Position numbers and translations under genes: made by a program
The notes under the pieces: model-generated
Databases searched by the model: none
What the model saw: only the letters and a program-made list of their open reading frames with translations
What the model was told of the DNA's origin: nothing
Shown: positions 57,178 through 64,000 of the stretch, in pieces
How positions within the stretch are numbered: position 1 is the first letter of the stretch
How the letters are laid out: every line of letters begins with the position of its first letter
Source: Pseudomonas lini
GTDB taxonomy: Bacteria; Pseudomonadota; Gammaproteobacteria; Pseudomonadales; Pseudomonadaceae
DNA length: 64,000 bases
NCBI RefSeq assembly: GCF_030812475.1
Contig: NZ_JAUSSR010000010.1
Span: 264,146-328,145, forward strand
Reading direction: 5' to 3'

Positions 57178-57576
57178 GTCATTTCCTTGTCTTGGGTTGC
57201 GCAATTGAAGCTAACACAGTTGCTGTTTAGCGGTTTTTTCTTGCTTTCTCATGTACTTGGTTCAATAAAGCACATAGACGACTTGACTTGCAGAGGACGA
57301 AACAGAAGAATCCAAAGTCCGCTGTAGAGGGACTGCCAGAAGCAGACCCACTCGGTAGATCATGAGGCGCACATCCGCGCCGACCTGTTACACCCGCAAC
57401 GCGTTACCTCGCGCTGGGTGGGAAAGCCCCGCAACACTTGGGACGATCCCAATACTTGCTCAGTCAGTGCTGACGTAGTCGGCGACCACCGTCGCTCATG
57501 CTCTGCCGAGAAGTAAACCTATTAAGACCCGTCCTCTGTGAGTGGACGGTATTCTGGCGTTTTAGAGGTGAACAAC
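57178..57576 (+). other. ilvI upstream region with a candidate leader
   Basis: Nearly 400 bases without a recognised gene. A possible -35 TTGACT lies near 57275. A 38-codon frame from the ATG at 57362 ends IPILAQSVLT at a TAG near 57473. Stems ttggga/tcccaa (57438-57453) and gtca/tgac follow, then cgtcc/ggacg close to 57530-57547. Branched-chain codons near the frame's end would suit attenuation, but this is not established. Confidence 0.35.
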
Positions 57577-59301
57577 GTGGAGCTTTTATCTGGCGGTGAG
57601 ATGCTCGTCCGCTTTTTGCGTGACGAAGGCGTCAAGTACATCTACGGGTACCCGGGCGGTGCTCTTCTTCATGTCTACGATGCCCTGTTCAAAGAACCGG
57701 AAGTAACCCACATCCTGGTTCGTCATGAGCAGGCTGCGACCCATATGGCTGACGGCTATGCCCGTGCCACCGGTAAAGCCGGCGTGGTACTGGTGACCTC
57801 CGGCCCGGGCGCAACCAACGCCATCACCGGTATTGCCACGGCCTACATGGACTCCATCCCAATGGTGGTCATTTCCGGCCAGGTGCCTAGCACCATGGTA
57901 GGCACCGACGCGTTCCAGGAAACCGACATGATCGGTATTTCCCGGCCGATCGTGAAGCACAGTTTCATGATCAAGCACGCTTCGGAAATCCCGGAAGTCA
58001 TGAAGAAGGCGTTCTACCTGGCGCAATCCGGTCGTCCCGGTCCGGTCGTCGTCGATATTCCGAAAGACATGACCAACCCGGCCGAGAAGTTCGAATACAT
58101 CTTCCCGAAGAAAGCCAAGCTGCGTTCCTACAGCCCGGCCGTTCGCGGTCACTCCGGACAAATCCGCAAGGCGGCCGAAATGCTCCTGGCGGCCAAGCGT
58201 CCTGTGATGTACGCAGGCGGCGGCGTGATCCTCGGTGGTGGCTCCGCGCCGCTGACCGAATTGGCGAAGCTGCTCAACCTGCCCGTGACCAATACCCTGA
58301 TGGGTCTGGGTGCCTACCCTGGCACCGACCGTCAGTTCATTGGCATGCTCGGCATGCATGGCAGCTACACGGCGAACCTGGCCATGCACCATGCCGACGT
58401 GATCCTTGCGGTCGGCGCGCGGTTTGACGATCGCGTGATCAATGGCGCGTCCAAGTTCTGCCCGAATGCCAAGATCATTCACATCGACATCGACCCGGCT
58501 TCGATTTCCAAGACCATCAAGGCTGACGTACCCATCGTCGGCCCGGTGGAAAGCGTCCTGACCGAAATGGTTGCGATCCTCAAGGAAATCGGCGAGACCC
58601 CGAACAAGGAGTCCGTTGCCAGTTGGTGGAAGCAGGTGGATGAATGGCGCGGTGATCGCGGCCTGTTCCCGTACGACAAGGGCGATGGTAGCGTCATCAA
58701 GCCACAGACCGTGATCGAAACCCTGTGTGAAGTGACCAAGGGCGATGCCTTTGTTGCTTCCGACGTGGGCCAGCACCAGATGTTCGCGGCGCAGTACTAC
58801 CGGTTCAACAAGCCGAACCGCTGGATCAACTCCGGTGGCCTGGGCACCATGGGCTTCGGTTTTCCGGCGGCCATGGGCATCAAGTTGAGCTTCCCGGATG
58901 CCGACGTGGTCTGCGTGACCGGCGAGGGCAGTATCCAGATGAACATTCAGGAACTGTCCACCTGTCTGCAATATGGTTTGCCGGTGAAAATCGTCATCCT
59001 GAACAACGGTGTTCTGGGTATGGTCCGCCAGTGGCAGGATATGAGCTACGGTAGCCGTCACTCGCACTCCTACATGGAATCGCTGCCTGATTTCGTCAAG
59101 CTGGCAGAGGCCTATGGTCACGTCGGCGTGCGCATCACCGACTCCAAGGATTTGAAGTCGAAGATGGAAGAGGCATTCGCCATGAAGGATCGTCTGGTGA
59201 TCATCGACGTTTCGGTCGACACCAGCGAGCACGTCTACCCGATGCAGATCAAAGACGGCTCCATGCGCGATATGTGGCTGAGCAAGACGGAGCGTACTTA
59301 A
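57577..59301 (+). CDS. ilvI: Acetolactate synthase large subunit
   Basis: A 574-residue thiamine-diphosphate enzyme for the first common step of valine, leucine and isoleucine synthesis. The catalytic Glu is in VRHEQAATHMADGYA (near residue 48). The FAD and ThDP segments include GEGSIQMNIQELSTC near 440. The GTG at 57577 (read MELLSGGEMLV) was chosen because GAGG lies eight bases before it and this length matches the family. ilvH follows two bases after the stop. Confidence 0.96.
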   Translation: MELLSGGEMLVRFLRDEGVKYIYGYPGGALLHVYDALFKEPEVTHILVRHEQAATHMADGYARATGKAGVVLVTSGPGATNAITGIATAYMDSIPMVVISGQVPSTMVGTDAFQETDMIGISRPIVKHSFMIKHASEIPEVMKKAFYLAQSGRPGPVVVDIPKDMTNPAEKFEYIFPKKAKLRSYSPAVRGHSGQIRKAAEMLLAAKRPVMYAGGGVILGGGSAPLTELAKLLNLPVTNTLMGLGAYPGTDRQFIGMLGMHGSYTANLAMHHADVILAVGARFDDRVINGASKFCPNAKIIHIDIDPASISKTIKADVPIVGPVESVLTEMVAILKEIGETPNKESVASWWKQVDEWRGDRGLFPYDKGDGSVIKPQTVIETLCEVTKGDAFVASDVGQHQMFAAQYYRFNKPNRWINSGGLGTMGFGFPAAMGIKLSFPDADVVCVTGEGSIQMNIQELSTCLQYGLPVKIVILNNGVLGMVRQWQDMSYGSRHSHSYMESLPDFVKLAEAYGHVGVRITDSKDLKSKMEEAFAMKDRLVIIDVSVDTSEHVYPMQIKDGSMRDMWLSKTERT

Positions 59302-59303
59302 TC

Positions 59304-59795
59304 ATGCGGCACATTATTTCCTTGCTTCTGGAAAACGAACCCGGCGCTCTGTCTCGTGTAGTCGGCCTGTTCTCGCAGCGCAACTACAACATCGAAAGCC
59401 TGACCGTGGCGCCGACCGAAGACCCGACGTTGTCGCGACTGACGTTGACCACGGTGGGTCACGATGAAGTGATCGAGCAGATCACCAAGAACCTGAACAA
59501 GCTGATCGAAGTGGTCAAGCTGGTCGACCTGTCGGAAAGTGCTCACATCGAGCGCGAACTGATGCTGGTCAAGGTCAAGGCCACCGGCGCCCAGCGCGCC
59601 GAGATCAAGCGCACCACCGATATTTATCGTGGACAGATCGTCGATGTCAGCGCCAGCGTGTATACCGTTCAACTGACCGGTACCAGCGACAAGCTCGACA
59701 GCTTCATTCAGTCCATTGGCACCGCCTCGATCCTGGAAACCGTCCGTAGCGGCGTAACCGGTATTGCCCGCGGCGACAAAGTACTCAGCATCTAA
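59304..59795 (+). CDS. ilvH: Acetolactate synthase small (regulatory) subunit
   Basis: A 163-residue regulator with an N-terminal ACT domain (HIISLLLENEPGALSRVVGLF) and a C-terminal domain that together give valine feedback inhibition. Start MRHIISL, two bases after ilvI. Confidence 0.97.
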   Translation: MRHIISLLLENEPGALSRVVGLFSQRNYNIESLTVAPTEDPTLSRLTLTTVGHDEVIEQITKNLNKLIEVVKLVDLSESAHIERELMLVKVKATGAQRAEIKRTTDIYRGQIVDVSASVYTVQLTGTSDKLDSFIQSIGTASILETVRSGVTGIARGDKVLSI

Positions 59796-59843
59796 ACCAA
59801 ATTAGCGAATGGCCTGAACGGCCTGGATATATAGGGGAATTTC

Positions 59844-60860
59844 ATGAAAGTTTATTACGAAAAAGACTGCGACCTGTCGATCATCCAGGGCAAGAAAGTT
59901 GCCATCATCGGTTACGGTTCCCAGGGCCACGCTCAAGCGTGCAACCTGAAAGACTCCGGCGTTGACGTTACCGTCGGCCTGCGTAAAGGTTCGGCCACCG
60001 TTGCCAAAGCCGAAGCTCACGGCCTGAAAGTGACTGACGTTGCTTCCGCTGTCGCCGCTGCCGACCTGGTCATGATCCTGACCCCGGACGAGTTCCAGTC
60101 CGCGCTGTACAAGAACGAAATCGAGCCGAACATCAAGCAAGGCGCCACTCTGGCCTTCTCCCACGGCTTCGCGATCCACTACAACCAGGTTGTTCCGCGC
60201 GGCGACCTCGACGTGATCATGATCGCGCCAAAAGCGCCGGGTCACACCGTGCGTTCCGAGTTCGTCAAAGGCGGCGGTATCCCTGACCTGATCGCTATCT
60301 ACCAGGATGCGTCGGGCAACGCCAAAAACGTTGCACTGTCCTACGCCGCCGGCGTTGGTGGCGGTCGTACCGGCATCATCGAAACCACCTTCAAGGACGA
60401 GACCGAAACCGACCTGTTCGGCGAACAAGCCGTTCTGTGCGGCGGTACCGTCGAGCTGGTCAAAGCCGGTTTCGAAACCCTGGTTGAAGCTGGCTACGCG
60501 CCGGAAATGGCCTACTTCGAATGCCTGCACGAACTGAAGCTGATCGTTGACCTCATGTACGAAGGCGGTATCGCCAACATGAACTACTCGATCTCCAACA
60601 ACGCCGAGTACGGCGAGTACGTGACTGGCCCGGAAATCATCAACGCCGAGTCCCGTCAGGCCATGCGCAACGCCCTGAAACGCATTCAGGACGGCGAATA
60701 CGCCAAGATGTTCATCAGCGAAGGTGCTACCGGCTATCCTTCGATGACCGCCAAGCGTCGTAACAACGCCGCTCACGGTATCGAAATCATCGGCGAGCAA
60801 CTGCGCTCCATGATGCCGTGGATCGGTGCCAACAAGATCGTCGACAAAGCCAAAAACTAA
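59844..60860 (+). CDS. ilvC: Ketol-acid reductoisomerase, class I
   Basis: A 338-residue NADPH enzyme that isomerises and reduces acetolactate. The Rossmann motif IGYGSQGHAQACNLKDSG is near residue 22 and the Mg2+ ligands are in FKDETETDLFGEQAVLCGG near 190 and in the later FECLHELKLIVDLMYEGG. It is the short form usual in bacteria. It is highly biased towards optimal codons, in keeping with strong expression. Terminator at 60878. Confidence 0.97.
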   Translation: MKVYYEKDCDLSIIQGKKVAIIGYGSQGHAQACNLKDSGVDVTVGLRKGSATVAKAEAHGLKVTDVASAVAAADLVMILTPDEFQSALYKNEIEPNIKQGATLAFSHGFAIHYNQVVPRGDLDVIMIAPKAPGHTVRSEFVKGGGIPDLIAIYQDASGNAKNVALSYAAGVGGGRTGIIETTFKDETETDLFGEQAVLCGGTVELVKAGFETLVEAGYAPEMAYFECLHELKLIVDLMYEGGIANMNYSISNNAEYGEYVTGPEIINAESRQAMRNALKRIQDGEYAKMFISEGATGYPSMTAKRRNNAAHGIEIIGEQLRSMMPWIGANKIVDKAKN

Positions 60861-60877
60861 GTCGCGCACTTGTACGG

Positions 60878-60904
60878 AAAAACGCGGCCCAGGCCGCGTT
60901 TTTT
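60878..60904 (+). terminator. ilvC intrinsic terminator
   Basis: aaaacgcggcc and ggccgcgtttt arms around a short loop run into a T tract. Confidence 0.93.
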
Positions 60905-61006
60905 CGTTTGGGTGTCCCGGTTCTGGTATAAAGCTGCATCGTCTGCGGCCGAACCCTTGTCCCAGACACCTGTCAAAACTTTCCACACCGTTGCAAGGTA
61001 ATGTCC

Positions 61007-61861
61007 ATGAGCGAACGTCCCGAAGAGCCAAACCAGGCTTCTGACGCCGAAAGTCTGCTGCCCATCGATGAACATATCGAGGAAGGGCATGACGCTGAAG
61101 GCCGTAAAGTCCGGCATCGTGGTATCTATCTTCTGCCGAATCTGTTCACCACTGCGAACCTGTTCGCGGGGTTTTATTCCATCATCAACTCGATGAGCGC
61201 CCAGAGCGCCTTGAGTGCCGGTGACACCCTTGGCGCGAGCAAGTATTTTGCCTTTGCCGCGATCGCGATTTTCGTCGCCATGGTGCTCGATGGCCTCGAC
61301 GGTCGCGTTGCCCGGATGACCAATACCCAGAGCGCCTTCGGTGCCGAGTACGACTCGCTGTCGGACATGGTGGCCTTTGGCGTTGCGCCGGCATTGCTGG
61401 CATTCGGCTGGGCCCTGGGTGACATGGGCAAGGTCGGCTGGATGGTTGCGTTCATTTATGTCGCAGGCGCGGCCTTGCGCCTGGCGCGCTTCAACACCCA
61501 GGTCGGCACCGCGGACAAACGCTACTTCATCGGTCTTGCCAGTCCGGCAGCCGCGGGCGTGGTCGCGGGCATTGTCTGGGCCTTCAGCGACTACGGCATC
61601 CAGGGTTCCAAGATGTCCTTTCTGGTGGCATTGATGGTCGCGGCCGCGGGCATGCTGATGGTCAGCAACATCAAGTACAACAGCTTCAAGGAGCTGGACC
61701 TGAAGGGCCGTGTGCCGTTCGTGGCGATACTCGCCGTGGTCCTGGTGTTTGCCGTCGTGTTCAGTGATCCGCCGCGCATTCTGCTGCTGGTTTTCCTCGC
61801 CTATGCTGCCTCGGGTCCTGTGCAATACCTGTTAAGACTTCGTCGGCGCAAGAGCGTGTAA
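61007..61861 (+). CDS. pssA: CDP-diacylglycerol-serine O-phosphatidyltransferase
   Basis: A 284-residue membrane enzyme making phosphatidylserine. The CDP-alcohol phosphotransferase motif DG-x2-GR-AR-x8-G-x3-D-x3-D is seen in LDGLDGRVARMTNT and GAEYDSLSD near residues 85-110. About eight membrane segments follow a hydrophilic N-terminus. The second ATG was chosen because AAGG is nine bases before it. The first ATG adds two residues. Confidence 0.95.
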   Translation: MSERPEEPNQASDAESLLPIDEHIEEGHDAEGRKVRHRGIYLLPNLFTTANLFAGFYSIINSMSAQSALSAGDTLGASKYFAFAAIAIFVAMVLDGLDGRVARMTNTQSAFGAEYDSLSDMVAFGVAPALLAFGWALGDMGKVGWMVAFIYVAGAALRLARFNTQVGTADKRYFIGLASPAAAGVVAGIVWAFSDYGIQGSKMSFLVALMVAAAGMLMVSNIKYNSFKELDLKGRVPFVAILAVVLVFAVVFSDPPRILLLVFLAYAASGPVQYLLRLRRRKSV

Positions 61862-61919
61862 TTTCCCCCATACTCCGCAGTCTATTGGTACATATGTCCT
61901 CCAATGCTGCGGAGTTGTC

Positions 61920-62933
61920 ATGCTGATCAAAGTCCCCAAGGCGTCTGACTGCCATGAGTCGGACGTCACACCTGAACCCTTCTATCTATCTCGACGGCAT
62001 GTGCTGGGTGCCGCCGTCGCCGGTCTGGCTGTGAGCGGCCTGCCACGGTGGGCGAGCGCCGCCGATGCTGCACGTTATCCAGGCGTGGAGCCTGGCAAGG
62101 CGCCTTCCTGGTTTGCCGAAAAGCTTCCCGCTACCCAGTGGGAGGCGGTGAACGTCAAGGATGAGGCCGTCACGCCGTTCAAGGATGCAACCCACTACAA
62201 CAATTTCTACGAGTTCGGCGCTGATAAAGGTGATCCGGCGGCGAACGCCGGTGCGCTGAAGACCGAACCCTGGAGTGTGGTGGTGGACGGTGAGGTGGGT
62301 AAGCCGGGGCGATATGCGCTGGAGGACTTCATGAAACCCTATCAGCTGGAAGAGCGCATTTACCGTCTTCGCTGCGTGGAAGCCTGGTCGATGGTCATCC
62401 CGTGGATCGGTTTTCCCCTTTCGGCTTTGCTCAAGGAAATCGAACCGACCTCCAAAGCCCGGTTCATACGTTTCGAAACCCTGCAGGATCCCCAAACCAT
62501 GCCGGGGCAGCGCTCCGGTTTTGCCTTGATCGACTGGCCTTATGTCGAAGGGTTACGTCTGGATGAGGCAATGAATCCGTTGGCCATTCTTGCAGTGGGC
62601 ATGTATGGGCGTGAGTTGCCTAGCCAGAACGGCGCGCCGTTGCGTCTGGTGGTGCCGTGGAAGTACGGCTTCAAGAGCATCAAATCCATCGTGCGGATCA
62701 GTCTGGTCAGCGAACAGCCTAAAACCACCTGGCAGAGCATTGCCTCGGATGAATATGGCTTCTATGCGAACGTCAATCCCACGGTCGATCACCCGCGTTG
62801 GACCCAGGCCCGTGAAAGGCGGTTGCCCAGTGGTCTGTTCAAGCCCAATGTGCGCGACACGCAGATGTTCAACGGCTACTCGGATGAAGTCGCTTCTCTC
62901 TATACAGGGCTCGATCTGCGGAAGAACTACTGA
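61920..62933 (+). CDS. msrP: Methionine sulfoxide reductase catalytic subunit MsrP (YedY)
   Basis: A 337-residue periplasmic molybdoenzyme repairing oxidised methionine in envelope proteins. A Tat signal has SRRHVLGAA at 24-32. The Mo-pterin ligand is C152 in YRLRCVEAWSMVIPW, with GQRSGFALIDWPYVEG and LVVPWKYGFKSIKSIV following. It overlaps msrQ by one base. Confidence 0.96.
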   Translation: MLIKVPKASDCHESDVTPEPFYLSRRHVLGAAVAGLAVSGLPRWASAADAARYPGVEPGKAPSWFAEKLPATQWEAVNVKDEAVTPFKDATHYNNFYEFGADKGDPAANAGALKTEPWSVVVDGEVGKPGRYALEDFMKPYQLEERIYRLRCVEAWSMVIPWIGFPLSALLKEIEPTSKARFIRFETLQDPQTMPGQRSGFALIDWPYVEGLRLDEAMNPLAILAVGMYGRELPSQNGAPLRLVVPWKYGFKSIKSIVRISLVSEQPKTTWQSIASDEYGFYANVNPTVDHPRWTQARERRLPSGLFKPNVRDTQMFNGYSDEVASLYTGLDLRKNY

Positions 62934-63553
62934 TGCGATATCCGTACTGGCGAATCGGGGTCTTCATCGCCGCCGCGGTGTGGCCGCTGCTTTGGTTGTA
63001 TCAGGCCTGGGGGGATTCGCTGGGGCCTGATCCAGGCAAGGTGCTGGTTGACCGCCTGGGCTTGGGGACCTTGATACTGCTGCTGATTACCTTGAGCATG
63101 ACGCCGCTGCAGAAACTCACCGGTTGGGCGGGGTGGATTGCTGTTCGGCGGCAACTGGGGTTGTGGTGTTTTGCCTACGTGGTGCTGCATCTGAGTGGTT
63201 ATCTGACGTTCATCCTCGGCTTCGATTGGTCGCAGCTGGGGGTCGAGTTACGCAAGCGGCCGTACATTATTGTCGGAGCGCTGGGCTTTCTCTGTTTGCT
63301 GGCATTGGCGGTTACCTCCAATCGATACAGTCAGCGACGCTTGGGCGCGCGTTGGAAGAAACTGCATCGCGTGGTCTATGTGATTCTCGGGCTTGGATTG
63401 CTGCATATGTTATGGATCGTGCGCGCCGACCTGAAGGAATGGGTGATCTATGCCTCTATAGGTGCGCTGCTATTGGTACTGCGGTTACCGCCCGTGGCCC
63501 GTCGAATTCCACGATTGATCGCTAAAAGAACGCCTTCTGCACGAAAGGCGTAA
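62933..63553 (+). CDS. msrQ: Haem-containing membrane subunit MsrQ (YedZ)
   Basis: A 206-residue membrane protein with about six helices that passes electrons from the quinone pool to MsrP. Conserved histidines for b haem are in YVVLHLSGYLTF, KKLHRVVYVILGLGLLHML. The frame starts at the ATG sharing its A with the msrP stop. Confidence 0.95.
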   Translation: MRYPYWRIGVFIAAAVWPLLWLYQAWGDSLGPDPGKVLVDRLGLGTLILLLITLSMTPLQKLTGWAGWIAVRRQLGLWCFAYVVLHLSGYLTFILGFDWSQLGVELRKRPYIIVGALGFLCLLALAVTSNRYSQRRLGARWKKLHRVVYVILGLGLLHMLWIVRADLKEWVIYASIGALLLVLRLPPVARRIPRLIAKRTPSARKA

Positions 63554-63763
63554 TTAATGGTTGACGGCAAATTCTGAGAGCCTATAATTCGCCCCACTTC
63601 CGGCGCAGTCGAAACGGAAAACTCCTTGGTAAACAAAGAGTTACGCAGTTTTCGACAGCGGTTACGCTTCAGTTCATCGAAGCCAGAAGGAGTTGGTCAG
63701 GCAGTGTGTTGTCGCCTTATCAACGGTTCGATCTTCTCGGTCGAAAGCGGAGTAAAAGAGGTG

Positions 63764-63791
63764 TTGACAGCAGCGAGTAACGCTGTAGAAT
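63764..63791 (+). promoter_or_regulatory. rRNA operon promoter P1
   Basis: TTGACA (63764-63769), a 16-base spacer and TAGAAT (63786-63791) are followed by tcgcctcc. The preceding 170 bases (63554-63763) have no gene. Confidence 0.85.
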
Positions 63792-63872
63792 TCGCCTCCC
63801 GCTGACGAGAGATCGGAAGCGCAAGTGGTTGAAGTTGCAAAGGAAACTTTGAAATCTTCTGAAAATAACCGC

Positions 63873-63900
63873 TTGACAGCAGCAGAGGAAAGCGTAGAAT
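63873..63900 (+). promoter_or_regulatory. rRNA operon promoter P2
   Basis: TTGACA (63873-63878), a 16-base spacer and TAGAAT (63895-63900) with discriminator gcgcgcctc, 109 bases after P1. Confidence 0.88.
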
Positions 63901-64000
63901 GCGCGCCTCGGTTGAGACGAAAGATCTTAACCAACCGCTCTTTAACAACTGAATCAAGCAATTCGTGTGGGTGCTTGTGGAGTCAGACTGATAGTCAACA
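63901..64000 (+). other. rRNA operon leader with boxA
   Basis: The transcribed leader carries the antitermination element gctctttaaca (boxA, 63937-63947). The following sequence is typical of the region just before 16S rRNA in pseudomonads. The 16S gene itself starts beyond the window. Confidence 0.85.

Noticed and set aside
57586..59232. A 548-codon open frame on the minus strand opposite ilvI
   Set aside because: Same cause; the amino-acid composition (His, Asp, Arg, Val) is that of an antisense frame.

Overview
This window is chromosomal DNA from a Pseudomonas of the fluorescens/putida type. The evidence is gene order that matches known Pseudomonas neighbourhoods (pilS-PP0621-bamD/rluD-pgeF-clpB, yacG-coaE-pilDCB/pilA, cbrXAB-crcZ-pcnB-folK-panBC, phuTUVW-prrF, mrcB-lpoP, ilvIHC-pssA), high GC, and many short REP/REPIN palindromes of the GGAGCGAGC and GGAGCTGGC types. 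Nearly all of it is core genome. No insertion sequence, prophage, CRISPR array or integrase is visible.

Layout. 1-6.2 kb: the 5' end of pilS, a small zinc-ribbon protein, bamD (outer-membrane assembly), then the divergent rluD-pgeF pair and the disaggregase clpB with a candidate heat-shock promoter. 6.5-7.1 kb: a tRNA cluster (Asn, Pro, Lys, and a second identical Pro gene beyond a terminator). 7.1-10.6 kb, minus strand: a secreted EF-hand protein carrying a duplicated EGKCG motif like that of MNIO-modified metallophore precursors, type II NADH dehydrogenase, a 57-residue DUF3094 protein, a MOSC protein and a DUF1780 protein. 10.7-14.7 kb: a benzoate uptake operon (benK-benE-OprD porin) preceded by a tandem operator of the XylS/BenR type, although no benzoate catabolic gene is present. 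14.7-16.8 kb: DUF2790 protein, LysR regulator, CbiM-like membrane protein.

16.8-22.1 kb: yacG-coaE-pilD-pilC-pilB on the minus strand and divergent pilA with a sigma-54 promoter; pilS at the left edge encodes the kinase of the system known to activate that promoter class. 22.4-32.4 kb: a BON protein, DUF2845, a giant DUF748/AsmA-like protein, an rRNA methyltransferase homologue, an MpaB-like (DUF2236) gene broken by a one-base frameshift, acetyl-CoA synthetase and glucose-6-phosphate isomerase, with many REP elements between them.

32.9-43.8 kb, all minus strand: panC-panB, folK-pcnB, the carbon catabolite control locus cbrX-cbrA-cbrB followed by the sRNA CrcZ (sigma-54 promoter, CbrB-type sites and A-rich Hfq/Crc motifs all visible), gluQ and dksA. 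44-50.5 kb: an aminotransferase, sfsA, a Rieske protein, the haem uptake operon phuTUVW with a Fur-like site, and the iron-stress sRNA PrrF with its own Fur-covered promoter. 50.5-57.2 kb: TfoX-C protein, pentapeptide-repeat protein, a kinase/P-loop fusion, PBP1b with its activator lipoprotein LpoP, YqcC, and a DUF4124 protein. 57.2-63.5 kb: ilvI-ilvH-ilvC behind a long leader, pssA, and the msrPQ methionine sulfoxide repair pair. The right edge carries the tandem promoters and boxA leader of an rRNA operon whose 16S gene begins beyond the window.

Functional themes are envelope biogenesis, type IV pili, carbon-source control (Cbr/Crc), and iron/haem homeostasis. The least explained items are the EF-hand/EGKCG protein without its modification enzymes, the compound terminator-REP structure at 28.45 kb, the second tRNA-Pro gene, and the ilv leader.
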